NCBI RefSeq assembly: GCF_937912035.1
Contig: NZ_CALDPF010000033.1
Span: 1 to 64,000, forward strand
Length of the DNA stretch: 64,000 nucleotides
Reading direction: 5' to 3'
Source: an uncultured Bacteroides sp.
GTDB lineage: Bacteria; Bacteroidota; Bacteroidia; Bacteroidales; Bacteroidaceae
A program made the translations under genes and the position numbers. Of this stretch, positions 27,787 through 36,000 are shown one piece after another (the first letter of the stretch is position 1; every line of letters begins with the position of its first letter). The notes under the pieces were generated by a model that was given only the letters and a program-made list of their open reading frames with translations, was not told the origin of the DNA and did not search any database.

Positions 27787-28728
27787 ATGGATAAGGAACT
27801 TAAGATTTTTGCGGCTCCGTTGCAGGGTTTTACGGAGGCTGCATGGCGTGTGGCACATAATGAAGTGTTTGGCGGGGTGGATGCTTATTTCACTCCCTTC
27901 ATCAGATATGAAAAAGGCGGACTGCGCAATAAGGACAGGCGCGAGTTGTTGCCTGAGAATAATAGTGGCATAAGGCTGATTCCTCAGATTATGGCTTCCG
28001 AGCCTGAAGAAATGAAGGCTTTGGCAGATTTCATTGTTTCTTTAGGATATAAAGAGATTGATCTCAATATGGGTTGTCCTTTTCCGCTGATAGCTAACAG
28101 GGGGAAGGGTAGCGGCATATTGCAATATCCTGAAAAGGTGGCTGCGCTTATGGAGTGCATTAATGCTTATGCGGCTGACGGTATAAGCTTCAGTGTGAAG
28201 ATGAGGCTGGGGCAGGTTTCTGCAGATGAATGGAAAGAGATACTTCCTGCAATAAATGCATCCGAGGTGAAAATGGTAACTCTTCATCCTCGTATCGGCA
28301 AGCAGCAGTATAAGGGTGAGGTGGATATGGATGCTTTTGCGAAGTTCTATATTGAATGTCGCAAACCATTGGTGTATAATGGTGATTTGTGTAGTGTGGC
28401 AGATATAAACAGGATTGTCGATAAGTTCCCCGACTTGTATGGCGTGATGATTGGTCGCGGACTGCTTGCCGACGGTGCTTTGGCTGCAGTATATAAATCA
28501 GCTTTGGAACTTAAACAGGACGAACTGTATGCCAAGGTACGCCGTATGCACGCTCTGATGTATCAAAGATATTCGGAAACTATCGAGGGCGGCGATGCAC
28601 AGCTTCTGCTTAAGATGAAATCCATGTGGGAGTACTGGCTTCCCGAACTTGACAAGAAGAAAAGGAAAGCCATCCACAAGGCAAATAAGCTGTCTGTTTA
28701 TTTGAACGAGGTTGAAGGGGTTAGATAG
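27787..28728 (+). CDS. tRNA-dihydrouridine synthase
   Basis: 313 residues, a flavin-dependent TIM-barrel enzyme. The N-terminus (FAAPLQGFTEAAWR) is the usual start of the barrel, NMGCPFP near residues 97-103 contains the catalytic cysteine, and VTLHPRIGKQQYKG and VYNGDL are FMN-binding stretches. It reduces uridines in tRNA D-loops with NADPH. The last eight bases overlap the end of the convergent DUF2851 gene. Confidence 0.9.
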   Translation: MDKELKIFAAPLQGFTEAAWRVAHNEVFGGVDAYFTPFIRYEKGGLRNKDRRELLPENNSGIRLIPQIMASEPEEMKALADFIVSLGYKEIDLNMGCPFPLIANRGKGSGILQYPEKVAALMECINAYAADGISFSVKMRLGQVSADEWKEILPAINASEVKMVTLHPRIGKQQYKGEVDMDAFAKFYIECRKPLVYNGDLCSVADINRIVDKFPDLYGVMIGRGLLADGALAAVYKSALELKQDELYAKVRRMHALMYQRYSETIEGGDAQLLLKMKSMWEYWLPELDKKKRKAIHKANKLSVYLNEVEGVR

Positions 28729-29986
28729 TTTTTTTCAAATACTCAAACCCGATGCGGCAGTACAGGCATTTCTTCGGATCGCAATAATTCTTTTTAAGTT
28801 GTATCAGGGCCTGACTGTCGCCTGCATGTGTGGCCTCCACTCCGCATTCTTTCCACATTCGTGTGATGAAATTGTTTTCCGGTTTCAGAGTTTCAAGCAT
28901 CTCTGAGGCACGTGCCGTAAGGCGGTTTATTCCTCTGTGCTTGCCGTAGGCATAGAGGAACGGTATTACAGTGTTTATAATAAGCAGGTTAATTGATGAT
29001 GTGCTGAGGCTTTTCTTTACGGGAGTGGATACTTCGCCAAAGGTATAGTGCGTAATCCAGTATTCCGAGGTGTCTGTTTCGAGCATAGGTCTCAGTTGTT
29101 CTATTGTTTCAGCTTCGAGAATTCTTGACAGCAGACCATGCGATGTGTGATATAGTTTCGCCAGCTGTGCAATCCTTACGTGAGGAAAGTTTCCGGGGCG
29201 CATGCGTAGCAGTTTCCAGCGGCAGTTGTCCGAGGTAGTGAAACCGAACTTGTGTTTCAGATATGTATATTCTTTCAACAATTTATCGGTATATTCGTCG
29301 TATGCTGCATCAAGCAGTCCTGCTTGTCCGAAGAATATGGCTTCTATTTGGAACAGACTGTCGCGATGCTTGTCTACTGCTCTTAGCGGAATGGTTTGTG
29401 CCCACAGTTCGAATGCTTCGCTGTTGGTCCCGAAGCCGAAATTGCGCGCCATGGTGATGAAGAACACGTCTTCCCAGTTGTTGTTATATTTTTCCATTAG
29501 TCTCATTATGCGTTCCGTTTTTTCTTCGAAACGCTCTATCTGGAGTGTGTTCAGCCAACTGTACATAAGGAGCTTGGACAGCGACGGGATGAGCCTGTAG
29601 CAGGCAGGATAGTGTGCCGTGCGTATCAGCTCGTTGTAGCTGTCAACAAGGTATGTGGGGTAGTGCAGTTCCATTTGTGGAATCTTTTCGCCGTTTGGTC
29701 GGTATGGCTCATAGTCGATGTCGGAGGCTATGTGGAGAATTACGTTGTCGTAATCGGAATTGGTGTCATGATGATGCATCTTCCAGTCGGAAGCTTTGAG
29801 GTGTATTTCGATGTTTCCCACCCACAATACACCGCCTATCTTGATTTTGGCATTGAAGAAGTCGGGACCGGCGTTGGTGTTCCATAATCCCGGGTCGATG
29901 ACTTCCACTTCCATGCCGTCTGTAGTACGTAACGGCTTAAGTGGGAAAAGTTTGTGTTTCCATACGTAATGTAAAAGTTGTTCCAT
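28721..29986 (-). CDS. DUF2851 family protein
   Basis: 421 residues, soluble, no signal peptide. The N-terminus has the family pattern with WNTNAGPDFFNAKIKIG and VGNIEIHLKASDW, followed by HHHDTNSDYDNVILHI, a conserved histidine/aspartate-rich stretch that could be a nuclease-like or metal site. The C-terminus has clustered cysteines (CDPKKCLYCRIG), possibly metal binding. DUF2851 is nearly confined to Bacteroidetes and has no known function. The 3' end overlaps dus by eight bases. Confidence 0.85.
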   Translation of the reverse strand: MEQLLHYVWKHKLFPLKPLRTTDGMEVEVIDPGLWNTNAGPDFFNAKIKIGGVLWVGNIEIHLKASDWKMHHHDTNSDYDNVILHIASDIDYEPYRPNGEKIPQMELHYPTYLVDSYNELIRTAHYPACYRLIPSLSKLLMYSWLNTLQIERFEEKTERIMRLMEKYNNNWEDVFFITMARNFGFGTNSEAFELWAQTIPLRAVDKHRDSLFQIEAIFFGQAGLLDAAYDEYTDKLLKEYTYLKHKFGFTTSDNCRWKLLRMRPGNFPHVRIAQLAKLYHTSHGLLSRILEAETIEQLRPMLETDTSEYWITHYTFGEVSTPVKKSLSTSSINLLIINTVIPFLYAYGKHRGINRLTARASEMLETLKPENNFITRMWKECGVEATHAGDSQALIQLKKNYCDPKKCLYCRIGFEYLKKTI

Positions 29987-30037
29987 GCTAACGAGTGTAA
30001 ATATTGCCTAAATGTAATGATTTATAATGAAAAGCAT

Positions 30038-30045
30038 TATCTTTG
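30038..30045 (+). promoter_or_regulatory. -7 promoter element (TATCTTTG) for dapB-lepB operon
   Basis: TATCTTTG, exact TAnnTTTG match, 22 bases before the dapB ATG. Confidence 0.45.
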
Positions 30046-30067
30046 TGGCTAAAATAAATCGAAAAAT

Positions 30068-30823
30068 ATGAAGATAGCATTAATTGGATATGGAAAAATG
30101 GGCAAAGAGATAGAAAAGATTGCCCTTTCACGCGGACATGAGATTGTTAGCATCATAGATATAAACAATACACAGGATTTCGAGTCGGAAGCGTTCCGTT
30201 CGGCTGATGTGGCTATAGAGTTTACAGCTCCTTCTGTGGCTTACAACAACTGCTTGTCGGCTTTCAAGAATGGTGTAAAGGTGGTTTCAGGCAGTACAGG
30301 ATGGATGGGCGAACATGGTGATGAGATGCGACGCATGTGTGCCGAGGAAGGCGCAACACTGTTCTGGTCGTCAAATTTCAGTCTTGGCGTGGCTATTTTC
30401 TCTGCCGTAAACAAATATCTGGCTCGCATAATGAATAATTTCCCGGGATATGATGTGTCAATGGTGGAAACTCATCATATTCATAAGCTTGACGCTCCAA
30501 GCGGTACTGCCATTACTCTGGCTGAAGGTATTCTGGAGAACCTTGACCGTAAGGATAAATGGGTTATGGGTACACTTACCGCACCGGACGGAACTTTGAC
30601 AGGTACCACTGAGTGTGCTCCAAACGAAATGCCGGTGAGCGCAATACGTCGCGACGAGGTGCCGGGTATCCACACAATAACATACGAATCTGAAGCTGAT
30701 TCTATCATCATTACTCACGATGCAAAGAACCGTAAGGGATTTGCCCTTGGTGCAGTGCTTGCGGCAGAATACACTGCAGAGCATACAGGATTCCTGGGTA
30801 TGAATGACTTGTTTAACTTTTAA
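30068..30823 (+). CDS. dapB: 4-hydroxy-tetrahydrodipicolinate reductase
   Basis: 251 residues. N-terminal Rossmann motif GYGKMGKEIEK; catalytic stretch ETHHIHKLDAPSGTA, with the histidine pair and lysine of DapB, near residues 136-150. It reduces the dihydrodipicolinate precursor in lysine and diaminopimelate synthesis. First gene of an operon with two lepB-like genes and a wbqC-like gene. Confidence 0.96.
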   Translation: MKIALIGYGKMGKEIEKIALSRGHEIVSIIDINNTQDFESEAFRSADVAIEFTAPSVAYNNCLSAFKNGVKVVSGSTGWMGEHGDEMRRMCAEEGATLFWSSNFSLGVAIFSAVNKYLARIMNNFPGYDVSMVETHHIHKLDAPSGTAITLAEGILENLDRKDKWVMGTLTAPDGTLTGTTECAPNEMPVSAIRRDEVPGIHTITYESEADSIIITHDAKNRKGFALGAVLAAEYTAEHTGFLGMNDLFNF

Positions 30824-30839
30824 TTATTAATTCTCAAGC

Positions 30840-32264
30840 ATGATACAGGCATCACGCAAACAATGGATAAAGTTCGCCATAGCAATGGCTCTTTATCTGG
30901 CATTCATCATCTGGCTGAAAAGCTGGCTTGGTATAGTTGCCATACCGTTTATCTTCGATGTTTATATAACCAAGAAAATACCTTGGACATGGTGGAAGAA
31001 ATCTACCAATCCGCTTGTCGTAACTGTGATGAGTTGGGTGGATGCCATTGTATTCGCTTTGGTGGCAGTATATTTCGTCAATCTGTATTTCTTCCAGAAC
31101 TACGTCATTCCTTCGTCTTCGCTGGAGAAGTCGTTGCTTGTGGGCGATTATCTGTTTGTAAGCAAGATGAGTTATGGAGCAAGAATTCCGCAGACTCCAC
31201 TTCACATGCCGCTTACTCAGCACACTCTTCCGGTGTTCAACTGCAAGTCGTATTTGGAATGGCCTAAATGGGATTATAAGCGTGTGGAAGCTCTCGGCCA
31301 TGTGCAGCTTAACGATATCGTGGTGTTCAACTTCCCTGCAGGTGATACTGTGGCTACAGCAATGCCGGCAGAGGATATCTACCGCATAAGCTATCAGGCT
31401 GGTAAGGAACTTTCCAAACCTGTTGATATGTCGGCTCTTACTCCGCTTCAGCAGCGTGATGTATATGACTATTATTATGCTGTGGGCCGCAGATATATTG
31501 ATGAAAACAAGTCTATGTTCGGCGAAGTTGTGAGCCGTCCTGTTGACAGACGCGAGAACTATGTGAAACGCTGCGTAGGACTTCCTGGACAGACTCTTGA
31601 AATAAAAAACAAGATAGTTTATCTTGACGGTAAGGCAAACAAGGAGCCGGACAATGTACAGTACAGATATTTCGTACAGACCACACGTCAGCTTCCTGAT
31701 GAACTGTGCAAAGAGCTTGGCCTAAGTCAGGAAGACCTTATGGCTTACTATCCGCAAGAATCGGTTTATAACATTCCGCTTACGGAGAAAGCCAAGGCTG
31801 CTTTGCTTGCTCGCAAGGATCTTGTGAAATCAATAACAGATGTTCCGGGTGATGATGCGGGAGGCTTGTATCCTGTAAATAAGCTTACTGGATGGACAAC
31901 CGACAACTATGGACCTGTATGGATACCTAAGAAGGGTGAGACAATAGAACTGACAATAGACAATCTTCCTATATATGAACGCCCTATACATGTGTACGAA
32001 GGCAACAAGCTGGAAGTGAAGGACGGCAAAATCTATATAAACGGCGAGGAAACAAACAAATATACCTTCCGTATGGACTATTACTGGATGATGGGTGACA
32101 ACCGTCATAATTCTGCTGACTCACGTTTCTGGGGATTTGTTCCTGAGGATCATATCGTGGGTAAGCCTATCTTCATCTGGCTGTCGCTCGATAAGGACAG
32201 AGGATGGTTTGACGGAAAAGTACGCTGGAACAGATTGTTTAAGTTCGTAGATAATATAAAATAA
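30840..32264 (+). CDS. lepB: Signal peptidase I
   Basis: 474 residues, longer than the usual 250-330 because of inserts in the soluble domain. Hydrophobic segments lie near residues 10-30 and 65-85. The catalytic serine is S94 in IPSSSLEKS and the lysine K243 in YVKRCVGLPG; the late motif MGDNRHNSADSRFWGFVP is intact. It cleaves signal peptides on the outer face of the inner membrane. A degenerate paralogue starts four bases after its stop. Confidence 0.95.
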   Translation: MIQASRKQWIKFAIAMALYLAFIIWLKSWLGIVAIPFIFDVYITKKIPWTWWKKSTNPLVVTVMSWVDAIVFALVAVYFVNLYFFQNYVIPSSSLEKSLLVGDYLFVSKMSYGARIPQTPLHMPLTQHTLPVFNCKSYLEWPKWDYKRVEALGHVQLNDIVVFNFPAGDTVATAMPAEDIYRISYQAGKELSKPVDMSALTPLQQRDVYDYYYAVGRRYIDENKSMFGEVVSRPVDRRENYVKRCVGLPGQTLEIKNKIVYLDGKANKEPDNVQYRYFVQTTRQLPDELCKELGLSQEDLMAYYPQESVYNIPLTEKAKAALLARKDLVKSITDVPGDDAGGLYPVNKLTGWTTDNYGPVWIPKKGETIELTIDNLPIYERPIHVYEGNKLEVKDGKIYINGEETNKYTFRMDYYWMMGDNRHNSADSRFWGFVPEDHIVGKPIFIWLSLDKDRGWFDGKVRWNRLFKFVDNIK

Positions 32265-32268
32265 CTTC

Positions 32269-33177
32269 TTGAAACCCTGGCTGACATATATCAGAGTCAT
32301 AGTCATAGCCGTACTGGCGGTGATTATCGTAAGAACCCTGTTTGTCACATCATGTTTTATACCTTCTTCAGGCATGGAGAACACACTTTACCGAGGAGAG
32401 GGAGTCCTGGTGGGCAAATGGAGTTACGGCTGGCGTGTGCCTCTGCAGTCGGTGTTCGGCTATAAAAGACTGCTTCCTTCGGAAGTCAGACAGGGTGATA
32501 TAGTGGTATTCAATAATCCGATGCCTGCGGATACATCATTGTCAATAGACAGGAGAGAGCTCTATATCAGCAGATGTATAGGAACTCCGGGGGATACGCT
32601 GATGCTGAACAATCAGCTTATTGCTGAGGGAACGGATGTATTCAGTCCTGATACAAAGGTGCTTTATTCCTATCCTGCAGACAGTGAAGAGGTTATGGAT
32701 AGTGTTCTTCATTCTCTTGGAATAACGGACAACCAGCTTGCAGGATATACTCCGGAAGGTAATTATATCAGGAGTTTCAGCTATTACGAACATTATCTCA
32801 TTACACAAAGGCTTGACAGAAAGGTTAAGCTTGTGCCACTTTATCCGGAGAACAGCCGTAAGGCATATCCTTTCGTGGTTCCGCAGAAGGGTACTCCCGT
32901 AAAGATATATCCGTGGAATGCTGCCTTGATAGGTAATATGATAACTCTGCATGAGAAACGCAATGCATATATGAAGGGCGACACGGTATTTGTGAACGGA
33001 GAGCCGGTGAAAGAATATACATTCTCGCAGGATTACTATTGGATGGTGTCCAATGATCCTGTAAACATTAACGATTCGCGCCTGTTCGGCTTTGTGCCGG
33101 AAAGCCATATCATAGGCAAGGCATTAAGAATATGGTATCCTTCGAAGGAGGGACGGTTCATGAAAAAAATTCAATAG
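32269..33177 (+). CDS. Signal peptidase I paralogue lacking catalytic Ser and Lys
   Basis: 302 residues from a TTG start; an in-frame stop at 32257 leaves no ATG, and the next methionine (M36) would remove the transmembrane segment (about residues 6-24). The family fold is clear (PSSGMENTLYRG, RCIGTPGD, NDSRLFGFVPESHIIG). However, the residue before the conserved methionine, normally the nucleophile serine, is G35, and the base lysine position is S101 (YISRCIG). The late box reads MVSNDPVNINDSR instead of MGDNRxNSxDSR. It is probably not a peptidase of the usual kind. It is translated directly after the active lepB, suggesting a partner or modulator role. Confidence 0.85.
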   Translation: MKPWLTYIRVIVIAVLAVIIVRTLFVTSCFIPSSGMENTLYRGEGVLVGKWSYGWRVPLQSVFGYKRLLPSEVRQGDIVVFNNPMPADTSLSIDRRELYISRCIGTPGDTLMLNNQLIAEGTDVFSPDTKVLYSYPADSEEVMDSVLHSLGITDNQLAGYTPEGNYIRSFSYYEHYLITQRLDRKVKLVPLYPENSRKAYPFVVPQKGTPVKIYPWNAALIGNMITLHEKRNAYMKGDTVFVNGEPVKEYTFSQDYYWMVSNDPVNINDSRLFGFVPESHIIGKALRIWYPSKEGRFMKKIQ

Positions 33178-33186
33178 ACACAGAAG

Positions 33187-33822
33187 ATGGAAAGTAAAGA
33201 TATTATCCTCGGGTCGGCATATCTGGCTCCGGTTTCATATTTCGCAGCATTGTATTCATGCAGGAAAGCTTATATTGAGAGGTACGACCACTACATGAAG
33301 CAGACATACCGCAACAGATGTGTTATTGCTTCGGCCGACGGTCCTCTGGCGCTGACCATACCTGTGGAGAAATCGTCCGAAGGCAAGTGTGCCATGAAGG
33401 ATATAAGGGTGTCGGAACATGGCAACTGGCGTCATGTGCACCGCAACGCGTTTGTGGCTGCATATAAGCAAAGCCCTTTCTTCGATTATTATGCAGATGA
33501 GTTCAATGCCTTTTTCGACAGGAAATATGAGTTTCTTTACGATTTCAATATGGAACTCACACAGTGGCTTTGCGAACAGATAGATATCCAGCCGGAACTT
33601 GTTCCAACCGGTGAGTATATGGATGCCGGCGAGGGTGTCCTTGACTTGCGTGAGGCTATACATCCTAAAAAATCTGCAGAAGATATGACTTTGTTCTATC
33701 ATCCGGTGTCATACTATCAAGTATTTGATTCCCGCCACGGTTTCCAGCCGGATTTAAGTATAGTGGATTTGCTCTTCAATATGGGACCTGAGAGTATCCT
33801 GGTGTTGAGAGACAGTCTCTGA
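33187..33822 (+). CDS. WbqC-like family protein
   Basis: 211 residues, soluble, matching the WbqC-like family (start LGSAYLAPVSYFAALYSC, then the conserved NRCVIASADGPLALTIPVE). Family members are found in O-antigen and other loci and in this conserved place after lepB in Bacteroidetes; the reaction is unknown. Fourth gene of the dapB-lepB operon, nine bases after the previous stop. Confidence 0.82.
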   Translation: MESKDIILGSAYLAPVSYFAALYSCRKAYIERYDHYMKQTYRNRCVIASADGPLALTIPVEKSSEGKCAMKDIRVSEHGNWRHVHRNAFVAAYKQSPFFDYYADEFNAFFDRKYEFLYDFNMELTQWLCEQIDIQPELVPTGEYMDAGEGVLDLREAIHPKKSAEDMTLFYHPVSYYQVFDSRHGFQPDLSIVDLLFNMGPESILVLRDSL

Positions 33823-33828
33823 AAAACG

Positions 33829-33913
33829 TGGGCAAGTTTAAAGTAAAATTTGCCCATATTTGAGAGTCAATGTGAATGCGTTTTGAATCGAACGTGCACA
33901 CGTTTTTTCGATT
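33829..33913. terminator. Two hairpins between wbqC and the AraC gene
   Basis: First stem 33829-33839 with 33846-33856 (11 bp, one G-T pair). The second is a 28-base imperfect palindrome at 33886-33913 with an inner AACGTG/CACGTT stem and a T-tract. They end the wbqC operon and the convergent AraC gene, marking the border between the housekeeping part and the carbohydrate locus. Confidence 0.45.
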
Positions 33914-34799
33914 ATTGGTTTTCTATAGTATAATCTTTTCTTATATACGTGCTTGGTGGCATTCCTGTCAGTTTATGAAAGAGTTTTGAGAACTGTGAAA
34001 TATTGGGTATTCCTATCTCCTCAGCAATTTCTTTTATTGACATGGTAGATGAAATCATAAGTGTTTGTGCTCTTTCTATTCGTTTGAGTTGTAGATACTG
34101 GTTTGGAGTAAGTCCGTTTATCGATTTGAATATTCGTGTGAAATGGTCAGGACTCATATACATGATTTCAGACAGGTCGGATACATGTATGTTCTTGTTT
34201 AGGTTATTATTTATATAATTGAATACTTTTACCATTCTTTTATAAGAATCATTTTGTTTTGATAGTAGTTGGCTGTTACCGCTTATAAATTTTGAAAATA
34301 ATTGCAGCAGTATACCATTGCTTTCCATATCTTTCTTGAACTCCATATTTCCATTTTCCCTGTTTATAGTGAATAGCTCCGGTTTATTGTCGTATGTTTT
34401 TGGATCAGGGTTTATTATATGACATCCCGGATTAAGTTCAAGAAATCTTTTCATCAGACATTTTTCTAACTCAGTAGCCTTGGTCTTATATATAATGTCT
34501 GCATACTCAAATATATTTTTTCCACCTATCAATTGGTCTATAAAACAAATATAGTAGTGGCTCATATAATCTGTACATTCGTATGTATGAAAGGTGAACT
34601 TGGGTATAATGAACATATCTCCTTCGTTAAGCTCATATTTTTTCTTGTTCATATATATAAAAGCTGAGCCTTTATCAATCAGGTATATTCTGGTGAATGG
34701 GCTTATTATATTTTTGTAACACCATTCTTTACCGACTTGGCAGTGTCCGGTGTAGATCATGTTTAGGGAAAGTGTATTTTGATAGTTAGCGTATTTCAT
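33912..34799 (-). CDS. AraC-family regulator, probably sugar-responsive
   Basis: 295 residues. An N-terminal cupin (about 25-110; ELNEGDMFIIPKFTFHTYE is the usual strand pair around the ligand pocket) and a C-terminal AraC DNA-binding domain (about 190-290; signature ISQFSKLFHKLTGMPPSTY). This is the RhaR/RhaS-like layout that binds a free sugar. It is divergent from the mutarotase-corrinoid operon and is its likely activator. The ligand (rhamnose, fucose or an O-methyl form) is inference. Confidence 0.88.
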   Translation of the reverse strand: MKYANYQNTLSLNMIYTGHCQVGKEWCYKNIISPFTRIYLIDKGSAFIYMNKKKYELNEGDMFIIPKFTFHTYECTDYMSHYYICFIDQLIGGKNIFEYADIIYKTKATELEKCLMKRFLELNPGCHIINPDPKTYDNKPELFTINRENGNMEFKKDMESNGILLQLFSKFISGNSQLLSKQNDSYKRMVKVFNYINNNLNKNIHVSDLSEIMYMSPDHFTRIFKSINGLTPNQYLQLKRIERAQTLMISSTMSIKEIAEEIGIPNISQFSKLFHKLTGMPPSTYIRKDYTIENQ

Positions 34800-34829
34800 A
34801 GTGATAATGTTTATGATATGTAAGTATTC

Positions 34830-34843
34830 AATATTGCAATATT
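34830..34843. promoter_or_regulatory. 14-bp perfect palindrome in the AraC/mutarotase divergent region
   Basis: AATATTGCAATATT is a perfect palindrome with an ATTGCA core, about 85 bp upstream of the mutarotase promoter element and 30 bp from the AraC start. A possible regulator site. Confidence 0.35.
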
Positions 34844-34921
34844 AATTATTAATTCGTAATCAATGTCGGATTTTGCAAAGTTTTAGAATGTTTTTTATTT
34901 CCTTCTGCGTTGAAAACAATA

Positions 34922-34929
34922 TATTTTTG
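34922..34929 (+). promoter_or_regulatory. -7 promoter element (TATTTTTG) for the corrinoid/sugar operon
   Basis: TATTTTTG matches TAnnTTTG, 38 bases before the ATG at 34968. The -33 box is weak, fitting an activator-dependent promoter. Confidence 0.4.
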
Positions 34930-34967
34930 TGAAAATCAAATGTTAATCACTAAGTAAAATCTTAATA

Positions 34968-35291
34968 ATGAAACGAGTAGGAAGCTTAATAGGTGTCGAT
35001 ATTGAAAAACTGGAAGAGTATAAAAAACTTCATTCTGCAGTCTGGCCTCAAGTTCTTGAGATGATTAAATTGTGTAATATACGTAATTACTCTATATATT
35101 ATAGAAACGGCATGCTTTACAGTTATTATGAGTATATAGGTGATGATTATGAAGCGGATATGGCAAAAATGTCAGCAGATCCTGTAACACAAGAATGGTG
35201 GAAACTGTGCGGACCGTGTCAGATTCCATTAAAAGATAGAAAACCAGGTGAGTGGTGGGCTGAAATGGAAGAAGTATTCCATTGTGACTGA
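34968..35291 (+). CDS. L-rhamnose mutarotase-like protein
   Basis: 107 residues, the usual length of the RhaM (DUF718) dimeric alpha/beta barrel. Conserved features visible are KLHSAVWPQVLE (near 20-31, with the active-site histidine), YSIYYRNGMLYSYYEY and TQEWWKLCGPCQIP. The family interconverts alpha and beta anomers of L-rhamnose; some members act on related 6-deoxysugars. First gene of the operon that contains the corrinoid system. No rhamnose isomerase, kinase or aldolase is in the window, so the sugar must be handled further elsewhere. Confidence 0.88.
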   Translation: MKRVGSLIGVDIEKLEEYKKLHSAVWPQVLEMIKLCNIRNYSIYYRNGMLYSYYEYIGDDYEADMAKMSADPVTQEWWKLCGPCQIPLKDRKPGEWWAEMEEVFHCD

Positions 35292-35329
35292 TTTCTTATA
35301 TAAGTTTAATTTTAAAAGACTAAAATACC

Positions 35330-35998
35330 ATGAATGAATTATTGACAAGATTGCAAGAATGTGTAGAAATGGGGAAAATAAACCAGGCTTCTCCATATCC
35401 TCCTACAATGAAGGGGATGCCGGGAGCTTTTGAACTCACAAAAGAAGCATTGGATGCCGGTGTGGAACCACAGGTTATATTGGATGATTCTTTGATTCCT
35501 GCAATGACCAAGGTTGGTGAAAAGTTTACGGAAGGGAAAATTTTTGTTCCACAGATGTTGTTGTCTGCTAAAGCAATGAATGAGGCTATGAAACACCTGA
35601 AATCTTATTTTTTGTGTGGGGATATCAAGAGAAAAGGAGTTTTTATAGTTGGAACTGTGGCCGGCGACTTGCATGATATAGGGAAAAACCTGGTTGCAAT
35701 GATGGTTGAAGGTGCAGGTTGGGAAGTTGTTGATTTGGGAGTGGATGTGTCTGCAGAAAAATATATCTCGGCATTGGATGAACATCCTGGAGGTGTTTGT
35801 GGTATGTCAGCATTGCTTACTACGACAATGAGTAACATGAAGCCAATGATTTCTGCAATCCGCGAAAAGCATCCTGATACAAAGATTGTTGTAGGTGGAG
35901 CGCCGCTTAATGCACAGTTTGCTGCAGAAATAGGAGCTGATTCTTATGCCAAGGATCCTCAGGAAAATATCAATTGGTTGAACTCTATAGTGTCATAG
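35330..35998 (+). CDS. Corrinoid (cobalamin-binding) protein of a methyltransferase system
   Basis: 222 residues, the size of MtaC/MtbC-type corrinoid proteins. An N-terminal helical cap domain (about 10-90) precedes a Rossmann-like B12 domain (about 100-220). The base-off/His-on signature DLHDIGKN is intact with H115 as the lower cobalt ligand, and SALLTTTM and VGGAPL are the other usual contacts. In such systems this protein shuttles a methyl group between two methyltransferases. The next gene starts two bases after its stop. Confidence 0.93.
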   Translation: MNELLTRLQECVEMGKINQASPYPPTMKGMPGAFELTKEALDAGVEPQVILDDSLIPAMTKVGEKFTEGKIFVPQMLLSAKAMNEAMKHLKSYFLCGDIKRKGVFIVGTVAGDLHDIGKNLVAMMVEGAGWEVVDLGVDVSAEKYISALDEHPGGVCGMSALLTTTMSNMKPMISAIREKHPDTKIVVGGAPLNAQFAAEIGADSYAKDPQENINWLNSIVS

Positions 35999-36000
35999 TC

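Noticed and set aside
35974..36000. Nine-codon extension of the MtaA-like gene
   Set aside because: Overlaps the corrinoid gene; the ATG at 36001 begins the conserved N-terminus.
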